Positions 11,851-21,970 of a DNA stretch of 64,000 nt are shown here, piece after piece; the stretch's first letter is position 1; the number at the start of each line of letters is the position of its first letter. A program made the position numbers and the translations under genes. The notes below the pieces were generated by a model. The model did no database searches. It saw nothing but the letters and a program-made list of their open reading frames with translations, and was not told the origin of the DNA. The DNA is taken from positions 1-64,000 of the forward strand of contig JAVYIG010007236.1 of NCBI GenBank assembly GCA_035222895.1, written 5' to 3'. Origin of the DNA: Strongylocentrotus droebachiensis (taxonomy: Eukaryota > Echinodermata > Echinoidea > Camarodonta > Strongylocentrotidae).

Positions 11851-11903
11851 CAACTGGTCAAATTCAACTGGCCCATTTCAATTTCGAGGGTTACCAGTTG
11901 GCT

Positions 11904-12295
11904 TTAAAGGGATCGTTTAACAATGTTAAATCTGAGATACACGGTCCTACATGTTACCAGTGTCTGTGATATGGTGTAATATTGAAGCCCTAAACAAAAA
12001 ATCGCGCTTCAAAATGATCAAGAAGTGACTCAAAAAAGTAAAAAATCTTTGAGTGACCGGTTTTACCATACTCGTTTTCCCCAATAGACTGTAGTGTTAT
12101 GAAAACCGTTCGGCGAACGGTTTTCAAAATTTGTAATTCCAATCATTAATATCTTGATAATCAGACAGGCGATCGGCTTGTAAAAGTCATGGAGTTCCTG
12201 ACTGACCTAAAGGTTAAAGGTTTATAATTATCATTGCAGCATGAGCTAAATCAAACTTCTAAAGGATCTAAGACAAAGTTACCGGATCCCTTTAA
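11904..12295. mobile_element. TTAA-flanked MITE, Kolobok-like ends
   Basis: TTAA at 11904-11907 is followed by AGGGATC, and GATCCCT precedes TTAA at 12292-12295. TTAA target duplications with AGG-type termini fit Kolobok elements, although piggyBac also uses TTAA. The 380-bp body has no coding capacity. It has split a local tandem run of 'TTCAACTGG' words, which flank it on both sides (11855-11900 and 12296-12335). Confidence 0.55.
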
Positions 12296-12574
12296 CTGGT
12301 TCAACTGGACCAGTTGCAACTGGTTTTTCCTTCTGGGCTGTATCACTCCAGCATTGGCAGCCTATATCAGCAGCAATTTGACGTTATAAAATACACTACG
12401 ATTCAACACCAGATTCCAGCATAAATGGTCCAGCAAGTTCCATGATAATTCACTATTAAACTGGTATCATAACTGATCAGGATAGTCAACGCATTACAAC
12501 AAACTTGACAAATCAACTGGATCACTCTGACGTACGACCTGACACGTAGGTGCACACATTCTTGTGTACAAGCA

Positions 12575-12850
12575 TTCCTCGGCGGATAGTCATAGCCTAG
12601 CCAGCTGTTCAGACTTTCCCGCGCTAAGCCCAGTTGGTCCTATTTTTCGCGCCACGAAAATATGAACGCGCTTTAATTTTCATAATGTCATGAGTATTCA
12701 CTAGCAAACAAGCCAATCACAGACACTGTCTCATGAAAATGCCTCTGTGTAGAAAATAAATAGGAAAAAAGGCGAGGTCAGATAAAAGTGTATCAAGTAG
12801 GTCAGAAAGAAGTTGTACATTAAATGGAAACACCCGTTCACATATCTTCG
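12575..12850 (-). repeat. Dispersed repeat, inverted copy of 2776-3055
   Basis: It reads as the reverse complement of 2776-3055, sharing 'TAGTCATAGCC', 'CAGCTGTTCAGACTTTCC', 'CATAATGTCATGA' and 'CTCTGTGTAGAAAA' in matching order. It has no coding content. Confidence 0.6.
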
Positions 12851-13576
12851 TTATAGTGGTCTTGATGCAGCAAACACCAGGAATCGGCATGTTTAAACAA
12901 TCACTTGGCTGCAGAAAGTCAACATAAGAGGATGAAACCTTGGCTTCTATACACATTGTAGTTTTGATAGGAGCCTAAGTTACGTGTTAGTGAAGTCTTA
13001 CATAATCTCCTTCTCGTTCACATTGCGAGTTGCAGTAAATTTCGTTTAAATACCCCTTTTAAGTGGTTGGGCAAATCAACTGATACGAATGAAACACGAG
13101 CTCACTGTAATCAACAGTTTGTCCATTTATTGAGCATAGCTACTTTATAAATAACTGTACTACAATTTCGTGAGTATCATATTAGATACGCGAGCTTTAG
13201 CTAATCTGCCACTCCAAAAAGTCAATAACTCAAGGGATTCCTTCCCTTTCTTCCTTCCTGCATGGACCCACTAAACTCACCCGGGGGTTGTTTCATGAAG
13301 CTGTTCGACTTGTATATGAAAAGCCAAATGGGATGCTCAATCATGATTAACTGCATCAAATAAAGTTGTTGATTAAGTTGCAGATGTAGATTAACATTCT
13401 TGTTATAAACAATATTTTTAATGCAAAGTATATGTTTTGCCATAATTTAATTGAGGTACTTGGAAATATTACAAAAACTTAGGGCATCCTATCTGGCACT
13501 TTATTTACAAGTCGTTCGTAAAGGCATGCGTAACTTTACGAACAGCTTTATGAATCCCCCCCCCCCCCCTCCGGAG
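12851..13576. other. Non-coding stretch
   Basis: AT-rich, ending in a poly-C run at 13557-13569. No gene or terminal repeats recognised. Confidence 0.3.
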
Positions 13577-13821
13577 TTATGCCTCAGTCACACCTTTGCG
13601 TATTTGGCTTGCGTATTGCTGCGTATTTATGGCAAGCCGTTTTAACATTTATTTCTATTTCTTGATATAAAGAAATGATTTTCAGTTGTAAAGCAAGACA
13701 ATTCTTGATATCAAGAATTCGATTTCTTGATATCAAGAAATAGGAATACATGTTAAAACGGCTCGCCATAAATACGCAGCAATACGCAAGCCGAATACGC
13801 AAAGGTGGGACTTAGGCATAA
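13577..13821. mobile_element. 245-bp palindromic MITE
   Basis: TTATGCCTCAGTCACACC at the left pairs with GGTGGGACTTAGGCATAA at the right, and pairing continues inward for about 90 bp per arm ('TTTGCGTATTTGGCTTGCG' and complement) to a centre of 'TTCTTGATATCAAGAA' words. It is non-coding. Confidence 0.85.
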
Positions 13822-13849
13822 GGGTGGCAAATGCAGGTCAGTGTCTTAT

Positions 13850-14589
13850 GCTATGGTCACATTACCGAAAAGTAGCCTGCTCGGCGGCCGAGCGGCGAGT
13901 TTTTAGCCAATTTTGCCCGGCCACCGAGCGGCGGCCGGCCAGGCACCGCTTGTTTTTAATGCATCGCTCGGTCGCTGCTGAAGTTTAAGCGCGGAGTTAA
14001 AATTAGGGCGGCGCCTACTCACTTTCACTCACCGCCCAGACTATGCTCGGTGACCGGGCGGTCGCCGCCAGGTCGCCGACCTAATCGAGCGTTCGCCGCC
14101 GAGCGATTTAGGTCAAAAAGTCGCCGCCCGGTCGCCGCCCGTTTGCCGCTTGGAGATCAGTCGGTCACTGGGCGGCGAGTCCAAAATCGGTCGGAAGCCT
14201 TTTACCTAGCGGCTTCGATTTTTGACCTAAATCGCTCGGCGGCGAACTGCCGGGCACCGAGCGTATTTTGGAGCCCCGCCGATCACTGGCCGGCCGCCGG
14301 GCAATATCTTTAAAATCAGCCGGCGGCCGGTGGGAGACTGCTCGGGAATCGGTGGGTCAACGGTCGGTCACTGCCGGGACACCCAGCGGAAAAACTCCGC
14401 GATTTCGCCCAGTTTTGACCTAAAATCGACCGGCGACCGACGGGAAATCAACAGGGCACCTCCCAGGCATCGCTGGGGCTCTACAGCCTGCTCGACTTCT
14501 CCAAAGAATCGCTGGGCGATGCCTAAATTCCAGCGGCGACCGAGCAGGCTACTAATCGGTCGTTCGCCGCTCTGATTTGTGACCATAGC
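13850..14589. mobile_element. GC-rich MITE, TIR GCTATGGTCAC, copy 1
   Basis: GCTATGGTCAC at 13850-13860 is mirrored by GTGACCATAGC at 14580-14590. The 740-bp body is far more GC-rich than its surroundings and consists of degenerate 'CGGCGACCGAGCGGCG' words, giving long open frames on both strands that are composition artefacts. A second copy starts at 29571. Confidence 0.8.
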
Positions 14590-14611
14590 TTTACCAAGAA
14601 ATATTTGTTCC

Positions 14612-14690
14612 GTGACAGGGATTCGAACCAGGAATTACTTGCTCCACACTCTGCTGAAATATCTACCAGACCGCAACACCTCTAATTTCA
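14612..14690 (-). mobile_element. tRNA-like SINE head
   Basis: On the minus strand a tRNA-like sequence carries an A-box-like 'TGCGGTCTGGTAG' and a near-perfect B box 'GGTTCGAATCC' about 45 bases apart. The stems do not pair well enough for a working tRNA gene, so a tRNA-derived SINE or tRNA pseudogene is the likelier reading. Confidence 0.55.
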
Positions 14691-15040
14691 AAATTATGAT
14701 TATTTCATCTTGAAAGGTATCTTGTCTGGTCAACACGCTTAATGAATCAAGTTGTCAAGGCAACACTAGACGCTACTAACCGTCAGGTTGTGAGAAGCTT
14801 CTATGCAGAGGGGATGGTCTCTGAGGAATGTGCTGATAACACCAGTAAGATACATACTTAATTGCACTTGAGTCGTCTTTATGACCTTTTCGATTGTCGT
14901 TTCGACATAGTGAACTGCGACATATTGACGTCATTTTGATGACCTGCGCATGCGTTTTGTTGTCTTCCTGTATAATGACAACTTTTGGCCAGATTTGGAC
15001 AAAAAAATCTCCCAAGCACATACGCGTCCGGTTCTAGGAC

Positions 15041-15335
15041 AATACCCCCTGGGCAATCGCCCCCTGGAAAATTACCCTCCGGAAAACTACCCCCAAGGCC
15101 AACTACTGCCCGGAAAAGTACCCCCGGAGAATTACCCCCCGAGGAAATTACCCCCCCGGAAAATTCCCCCCGGAGAATTACCCGCCGAGGACAACTACCC
15201 CCCGAAGACAATTAGCCCCCGAGGACAATTACCCCCCGAGGACAACTACCCCTCGAGGACAATTACCCCCGAGGACAACTATACCCCCTACGACTACTAC
15301 CCCCGAGGACATTTATCCCAGAGGACAACTACCCC
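15041..15335 (+). repeat. 'GGACAATTACCCCC' minisatellite, C-rich orientation
   Basis: About 15 copies of a 19-20 bp unit alternate 'GGAAAATTACCCCC' and 'GAGGACAACTACCCCC'. The same family occurs G-rich at 19195-19300 and in both orientations at 43440-43850. Confidence 0.85.
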
Positions 15336-15384
15336 CGTTGGCCTTCAGGATTCAATGACAAAAGACGATCTGACACATTAATGC

Positions 15385-16079
15385 CTGGATTACATTTGCC
15401 CCAGGCGCCGTACGATAAATTAGTCTACGATTTGTCGTAGACATCGTAGGAGGCTACGGGCTACGATGTTTGTGTTTACATTATCTACGAGCATCGTGCC
15501 ATTTATTGTATTGGCCCTCGAGGGCAGGCCGGGGCAAATCCGTACAGAGGCTGCTCGGAGATTGTACGGAAATCGTGCAATTTGAATGCAGTAGCCGTGC
15601 AGTCTCCGCAGCCTCCGCACGGAAATCGTACGGAGCCCGTGCAGCTTCCGTGCAAAGGTTGCGCGGAGATGATTGCTCAATATCACGGATACTGCACGGG
15701 CAGCGAGCAGCAACCTTGCGATAGCTGTGCAATGGCCGTGCGAATGCCCCACGAGTCTACAATCTCTGTACGATTTTTTTTTTGCCCCCATGTTCACCGA
15801 AAAATCGTACGTTTGCTGCACAATCAGTGCGAGGCCTCCGGGCAAAGCCCGTGCGGGGATTGTGCAATGCCACCTACGACATGTATACGGGCTACGGGCT
15901 TACGATATTTTCAAATTTGTTTAACTTCTCGCGAAACAAAATCGTAAAGGCTGCGGAGCCCGTGAATCCGTACGAAAATCTCACGGCCGCCTCCTGCCTC
16001 CGCACAGAGGCCGCACGGAAAAGGGGATACGGGCAGGATACGGGCTCCGTAGACTAATCGCAGGCCAAATGTATTCCAG
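15385..16079. mobile_element. GC-rich MITE with TIR CTGGATTACATTTG
   Basis: CTGGATTACATTTG near the left end and CAAATGTATTCCAG at 16066-16079 are imperfect inverted repeats. The inner ends also pair ('AATTAGTCTACG' with 'CGTAGACTAAT'). The body is a degenerate run of 'GTACGGAAATCGTGCA' words rich in CG dinucleotides. It is non-coding, and the overlapping open frames on both strands are repeat artefacts. Confidence 0.7.
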
Positions 16080-16285
16080 TCATAGATGACTACGACCTTA
16101 TGCGATCCCATGCATGAACCCATATTCGTTCAAATACTATGGCACGTTATCTTCCTCACTCCTACACATTTCCCTTTAATTATAATAATTAAAACAAAAC
16201 ACGCCAGTGTGGTTGCTGATTTCCACGCAGGATGTAAGTGTTAGGTAATTGTCCAGCGCTTTTCAAAATGCATAGAAATACATTT

Positions 16286-16883
16286 CTCTGGAGCAGCGTT
16301 TTTTCAACTTTTTGTTAGTCACGGTACCCTCTGAAGAAATGAAATGTTTCTCCCAAATCTCAAAGTCTTCACAGATTATTTATTTTGCATGATTCCGGCA
16401 GTCGTCGAGTGCTATGTACACACGTTTGGCACATTCAAGAATAAAAAAGGAGAAGACATTTTCAAACTGATAAACAATTAGTTTGTAATCAACACACTAG
16501 AAACGATTTAAAGTACTGTATGCGGGCACCTTGCCACCAAATGTACATGAATACAAATCGAAATATTCGGTCATGACCTTGAAACACTAATATGAGGATA
16601 TTCGGGCCTCTCGTTGTCCTTATTTATCAAGCTTTTAAATGTAATGAGTGTGATAAAAATGTAATCTCGAAATAAAAGATTTTCTATATGTTCGGGCGCT
16701 TTGCTGTCAAGATATTGTCAGCGAACGAGGAAGAAAGACAATTTATTTTTTCTAAAATGTTATTTCTTTATGTAATTACATACTCTAACCGTTACTGATA
16801 TTTTTTTTCTCACAAAATCAACGTTTTCCAAATGTAACTAACATTTTCTTGTGGCACCCCGGTTGAAAAACACTGCGCTGGAG
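16286..16883. mobile_element. hAT-like non-autonomous element with 8-bp target duplication
   Basis: The element spans 16294-16875 with termini CAGCGTTTTTTCAAC and GTTGAAAAACACTG. These resemble the CAGTG.TTTTCAAC ends of hAT/Charlie elements, and the subterminal 'GTGGCACCCCGGTTG' supports that. The flanking 8-mers are CTCTGGAG (16286-16293) and CGCTGGAG (16876-16883), 7 of 8 identical. There is no transposase frame inside. Confidence 0.8.
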
Positions 16884-17739
16884 TCAGAAAATTAAATGAG
16901 ATGAATTACCAGAGAGCAGATATTTATTTTCTTGTGACATGGCACCATACATATAACTGGAAGGCAATTTCTATTTCAAAATAATTTAACGTACAAGAAA
17001 ACATATTATACTTCATCATGACAACAGAAATAAATAGATAACGTGAAGAAAACCTTAATTTTGGAACATGGATAATGGCCCATTGTACACACAAAGACAA
17101 ATACACGATCAGCTGATTAAAAAAAGTTACAGAGGATGCATACATGAAATCTTACATCCTAATGTCTTTATTGTGCCATTGTTGGTGAGAAAGGCTGTAA
17201 CGCGTACTCATCTGCGCGTAATATATTCTCAAATTTCTAAGAAATGCTAGGTAATTTCTGTTTTTTACTTAGTTGCAAAACTACGGGAGAATTACGCAAC
17301 TTATACCCCCACATTGAATTGAATAATTTAAAAGACTGAAATGAACTTGAACAATAACTAAGAAAATGAAAGTGTATGCAATTTTCTGTAAATATAGGAT
17401 ATCTCGGTCACTTTCGTTAGTTAGCCACACAAATTTATTTTATGTTCATTCAATTTCGCCGATTCTGTCACCGCAGCTGTTATTTTTCGTTCAAATTCTT
17501 GTTTAAGCATTTAAATTCCTAAAACGATCATTCAAAAACATTTGAATTTTATTTTCATTCGAATTAAAACGTTTTTCTTTTTCGTAAATTTTCGTTCAGT
17601 TTAAAGCGAGACGATAAGCGATTACGTAAAAGCGTCTTCCGTGAATTCAAATTCGTTTTTTGCATACAGTTTCACACGTTTTGCAGACAAATTAAACATG
17701 CAAATCTTACCCAGTATGATCATATATAGAACCCCGCAA
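16884..17739. other. Non-coding stretch
   Basis: AT-rich intron sequence with scattered 'TTCGTTCAAATT' words at 17440-17600. No gene recognised. Confidence 0.3.
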
Positions 17740-17922
17740 GCTTAGTTCCATGCTAAATCCATTTCAAATTGTATGGGTTGGTAAGCAACAAACATGTTAT
17801 TTGTCTTCACTATGGGTGTATATGTATACCCACTATACCATCACTATTTAGCAACTGAACGATCATGTGTTAAGTAGATAAAAACCTAGCCACATCAATA
17901 TAGAATTAGCATGGAACTAAGC
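17740..17922. mobile_element. 183-bp MITE with 17-bp perfect TIR
   Basis: GCTTAGTTCCATGCTAA at 17740-17756 is exactly mirrored at 17906-17922. It is non-coding. Confidence 0.8.
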
Positions 17923-18235
17923 AAGAGTGTCTTTTTATGAATATGCAATGATATAAAAGCATGCAAAGTGTGTGTTTACAGACTACGGTTGTATTTATTG
18001 GAGTGGCGTACCATAATGGTGTGGGGGTATTAATACTCTATACATTGCTTTATTTTTAATTTTTTGTTTGGTTTTGTTTTTCATAATTTATTCGATGTTC
18101 GTAATATCTTTGAATCCATTTATATTTGTGTAAATTATATTAAGTCTGTATTGAACATGTTAAGAACAATCTATGAGTATCAGTTCAATCACAATCATAA
18201 TCACATAAAAATCTGAATCACCATCACACTAAACA

Positions 18236-18380
18236 GTGGCGTACGCAGGATTTTTTCCAGGGGTGGGTTTTAACATTTTGAAATCGGGCAGAAAATTTCG
18301 CAACGACTCAGCCAGCCGCTGAAAAGGCGGGGGGGGGGGGGGGTTAGAGGACACTTTTTTTTGGGGGGGGGGCACTGAAT
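18236..18380 (+). repeat. Terminus of a 'GTGGCGTACGCAGGATT' poly-G repeat
   Basis: The sequence begins AGTGGCGTACGCAGGATTTT and contains two long G runs (18327-18343 and 18363-18371). A homologous terminus begins at about 63844. The surrounding 18180-18490 is a degenerate 'AATCACAATC' simple repeat. Confidence 0.6.
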
Positions 18381-18611
18381 CAGAATCACGATCGTGATCA
18401 CAGTCACAAGTACCATCTCAGTCACAATCGTAATCACCATCTCAATTACAATCGAGATCACGATCACATACAGTAACAAGCACAATCACGCTAGACAACC
18501 ATTAATGAGTTTGATACATCGTTTTCTCACTGCACGCACATCTCAATTACTCATGTCATGTGTGGACATAAACTAAAGAATACACGTATACAATCTGAAA
18601 TCTTGTTTTGG

Positions 18612-18612
<1 letters not shown>

Positions 18613-18641
<29 letters not shown>
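18613..18641. repeat. (TA)n microsatellite
   Basis: About 14 uninterrupted TA units. Confidence 0.95.
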
Positions 18642-18644
<3 letters not shown>

Positions 18645-19190
18645 AATGATCATAATTACATCATGCATGACATTATCATGTTCGTCTACGTAATATCACT
18701 TCCAAAAGATGACCGAGTACGATACAGTCCGTGATGAGAACATCAGTAAGATATTGACTAAGAATGACATGTTATATAACTCATTTGTTTAATTTAGATG
18801 GAGAAAAAAAATGTGCATATACCATGTATACCATAGGTTTGTAAAGATAGGCGAATATGAATGAAAAATTTGTTATTTAGAATGACTCAAAGTGAATTGT
18901 ATGGTACGGACGTCCGATTTGCCATTGTTGACGAACATGAATGCAAACTGCGCATTTGTAAGCGGTTGTTAAATTGAACGAACAAGTGCTAAATCCATTG
19001 ACCGAAGAAGTAAATCAAATGAAAAAAGTGTTATTTTTAATGAAATTTACACGCCGGCAGCTTTATTTCGCGTATTTGAATGAGCTATGTATCAAAACGA
19101 ATGAAAAACTTACGAAAGTGACCGAGAAATTCTATAGTAATTTGAAAAGAAGCTCACATTATTCGTCACAGTGTAGCAAATTCATCGGGG
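18642..19190. other. Non-coding stretch
   Basis: No gene is recognised. The 96-codon open frame at 18974-19264 runs into the G-rich minisatellite and has no recognisable domain, so I do not call it. Confidence 0.3.
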
Positions 19191-19194
19191 GTGA

Positions 19195-19300
19195 TGTCAA
19201 CCGGGGGGGGGGGTTAATTGTCCTCGGGGGTAATTTTCCGGGGGGTTATTGTCCTTGGGGGTAGTTTTCCGGGGGTGATTGCCCAAGGGGGAAATTGTCC
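19195..19300 (-). repeat. 'GGGGGTAATTGTCC' minisatellite, G-rich orientation
   Basis: Five or so units are the reverse complement of the family at 15041-15335, e.g. 'CTCGGGGGTAATTTTCCGG'. Confidence 0.8.
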
Positions 19301-19889
19301 TGATACGGTCATTGAGTATTGTAAATAGGTACACATATCGACATATACGGGACTAAGGGCAAGTGAAATGGAAACATGACTGGCTGCTGAGCATGGGGAA
19401 GAAAAAACTCTATTTTGTTCTTTTGTAAATCTTATTCATGGGTAATACATAATTTAATGAAATATATAACATTATTGACCCATAACTTTCCCGCCTGATT
19501 CCCATAATGCTCCAAAATTAAAGAAATCAGACATTTGCCTAATGATTTCGGTCTTGAATATTGGCTAATCGCAAGTCACTGTAGTCTCCTTGCGCTGGAT
19601 TTAAGGGCTATATGCTGCTACCCCTCGAACCAATAATGGAATCTCCCATTACGTCATGGCTAGTTTTCGATTTGTCAGAGCTTTTCGTCAATTGGTGAAA
19701 AATTTGGAAACAAAAAGGCAGAGAGGTTATTCGACCAATAGCTTAAGATTTGAAATCTCCAGATCTGCTCGCCCCAATTTAATATTAATAGGCGCATTCA
19801 GATGTTATAGCCATTTGAGCAAGACCGTGTATGTATCAAAACAAAATTGGGGCATCTGCCATAGACTTTTGTCTAAAAAAATGGGCTTA

Positions 19890-20130
19890 TATATGGGTAG
19901 CGTCGCGTCGCGTCGCGTTGACTTGAACGCGACCAGTCGTCCAAAGCCCCCGCCCCCCCCCCCCGGTTTAGCCGAAAGGGTGCGTTAATTAGTCTTCCAC
20001 ATCAGTCGTTTATGATAGAATTTAAGGAATATAAATTGTAGTGGTTTACATTGAAATATTTAATATAGAAAAAGATTAATAGTTAATTTAAAGTATTTTA
20101 CGCAGTCTTGCAGATCAGGCGTTTATAGGA
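19890..20130 (+). repeat. Dispersed repeat, inverted copy at 29105-29405
   Basis: GGGTAGCGTCGCGTCGCG.., a poly-C run, then 'CCGAAAGGGTGCGTTA' and 'CAGTCGTTTATGATAGAATT' are matched in reverse at 29405-29270. More weakly, 'CTTGCAGATCAGGCGTTTAT' at 20106 matches 29118-29140. The two copies lie about 9 kb apart in opposite orientation. Confidence 0.7.
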
Positions 20131-20375
20131 ATATAAATTCAATAAATATTTAAAAATTTCATATCAAAATAACATCCATTTCTTTCTATGTGTAGAATTC
20201 ATTTTTGATGTAAACTAGTCATGCATAACAGTCTTTACAAATGAAATAACAAATATATAAATAAATAACGGAGTAGGCCTACCGCCTTACTGCACCCTTT
20301 CAGGATAAGTGGGCGGGGGGGGGGGGGGCTTTCTGAATTCCATACATACTGAAGAAAGATTCACATTTCTAGAAA

Positions 20376-20458
20376 TGACTTAACTCCGTTTCGTTGACGA
20401 TCAGACATACACGAAAGACTTCATGCATGGCTGATTGTCAATGAAACGGAGTTAAGTC
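20376..20458. repeat. Short foldback
   Basis: GACTTAACTCCGTTTCGTTG and its complement flank about 38 bases. Probably a MITE remnant. Confidence 0.7.
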
Positions 20459-20808
20459 TTTTGTCAATTCTGCTTGTTGCTACGGCAGGCAGCCAGTGAA
20501 AACGAACTTTTAAAATCAAATTATGGAAATGCAAGCATCACTTTAAACAAACCAAACATTTTGTTATTACTTGCTCATTTTCCTGATTTAGATGTCGTAT
20601 GAAAGGGCAAAAACTGAACTTTCTAGAATTTTTTTTCTTCGAAATTCAGATACAGCCCGCAAAATGACTTTTTGCTTTCCTTCCTTCAAACTGCTTTTAA
20701 TCACTCATGCGTGAAATATGCATCATATAAAATGCATCAAATGCAAGAGAAGGATCTAAGCTTTACAAATATGTGTCATTTATTAATCATAATTGTGATT
20801 AAATTATG

Positions 20809-21432
20809 ATGAACAGGGGCGGATCTAGCTTTTTGCTAAGGGGGGGGTTTGACCAAAATAATGACGATGCGGAGCATCGTCCACGAGCCGCGAAGCGGCG
20901 AGCCGATTTTTTTGTGGGTGTTTATTTGAACCCCGTAAGTGATGTTTTCCTGGCATCTATTAACACAATGGAGACCATAAAAAGCAGTGCATGATAACGT
21001 CTTTTTAAATCAAGTAACAGTTAAATAAAATAATGACGATGCGGAGCATCGTCCACGAGCCGCGAAGCGGCGAGCCGATTTTTTTGGGGGTGTTTATTTG
21101 AACCCCGTAAGTGATGTTTTCCTGGCATCTATTAACACAATGGAGACCATAAAAAGCAGTGCATGATAACGTCTTTTTAAATCAAGTAACAGTTAAATAC
21201 ACAGTTATATCCAGAGTTATAATGTGTTTGGTTAAGTTACCAGATGAGTTGAATATCTTCTCACAATATTTGCACTTGAAAGGGTTTCTCTCCAGCGTGC
21301 GTTCTTTTTTGTTTCTTTTTTTCTTTTTTTTTTCTCTTTTTTTTCCCTTTTTTTTTTTTTTTTTTTTTTTGGGCCGCCCAAGGGGGGGGTTTAAACCCCC
21401 TAAACCCCCCCCGTAGATCCGCGCCTGATGAA
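20809..21432. mobile_element. MITE with CAGGGGCGGATCTAG termini and 5-bp duplication
   Basis: The element occupies 20814-21427. The left end CAGGGGCGGATCTAG is mirrored by the right end GTAGATCCGCGCCTG, with a G run just inside the left end and C runs just inside the right end. ATGAA lies immediately outside both ends (20809-20813 and 21428-21432). A 172-bp internal segment starting 'AATGACGATGCGGAGCATCG' is duplicated in tandem (20859-21030 and 21031-21197). It is followed by a T-rich tract. No protein is encoded. Confidence 0.85.
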
Positions 21433-21970
21433 ACATCGATAAATCTCGGTTTTGTTTTTTCTGGGTCGCACTGTATTTCATATTGCTCCGTTTAGTCTCA
21501 TTTCACAACGCCCCCTATCGTCAGAGTCAGCAGCCTAACATGTTAACCTTTGGACGTTTTTAAAAAAAACGTTAACAATTCATTTTTTTTTTAAACGAAA
21601 AGCACATCCACCCCGACGTACGTTATCACTAGCTCTTTCATTGGAGCCCTCATGTCTCATTGACTTTTGAAAGTTCACCCACCGTATTTTTTCAAAATAG
21701 GTTGCAAGCTCGCCATTGCCTATAATACACATGTGAAACAAGTCGACTTTGGACTTAGTCTGCCAAGCGATTGTAAGATTATAGGTCAAGCACACGAAGG
21801 ATAAGAAGCATGAATTATCAATTATCACTTCTGCTATGTTCATTATGTCCATTTCATCCAACCCCCACCATAATTTTTCCATTTAGTAAAAGCAAACATT
21901 TAGCCGAGGTAAGCAAAAACATGAATATTCATGACACACCATGGACTATTCGGTTATTAACAGAGGGGTA
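21433..21970. other. Non-coding stretch
   Basis: No gene or element recognised. The 100-codon minus-strand frame at 21580-21882 has no recognisable domain. Confidence 0.3.

Noticed and set aside
14612..14690. Possible functional tRNA gene (minus strand)
   Set aside because: Boxes A and B are present, but the acceptor and anticodon stems do not pair convincingly, so it was kept as a SINE or tRNA pseudogene.
14050..16057. Many overlapping frames of 70-143 codons on both strands
   Set aside because: They lie in GC-rich MITEs and a C-rich minisatellite. Open frames in all directions, low complexity and no domain pattern point to composition.
19656..19988. 110-codon frame starting MASFRFVRAF, considered as a gene
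   Set aside because: Its last third lies in a dispersed repeat with a poly-C run that recurs inverted at 29270-29400. No domain or splice context was found.
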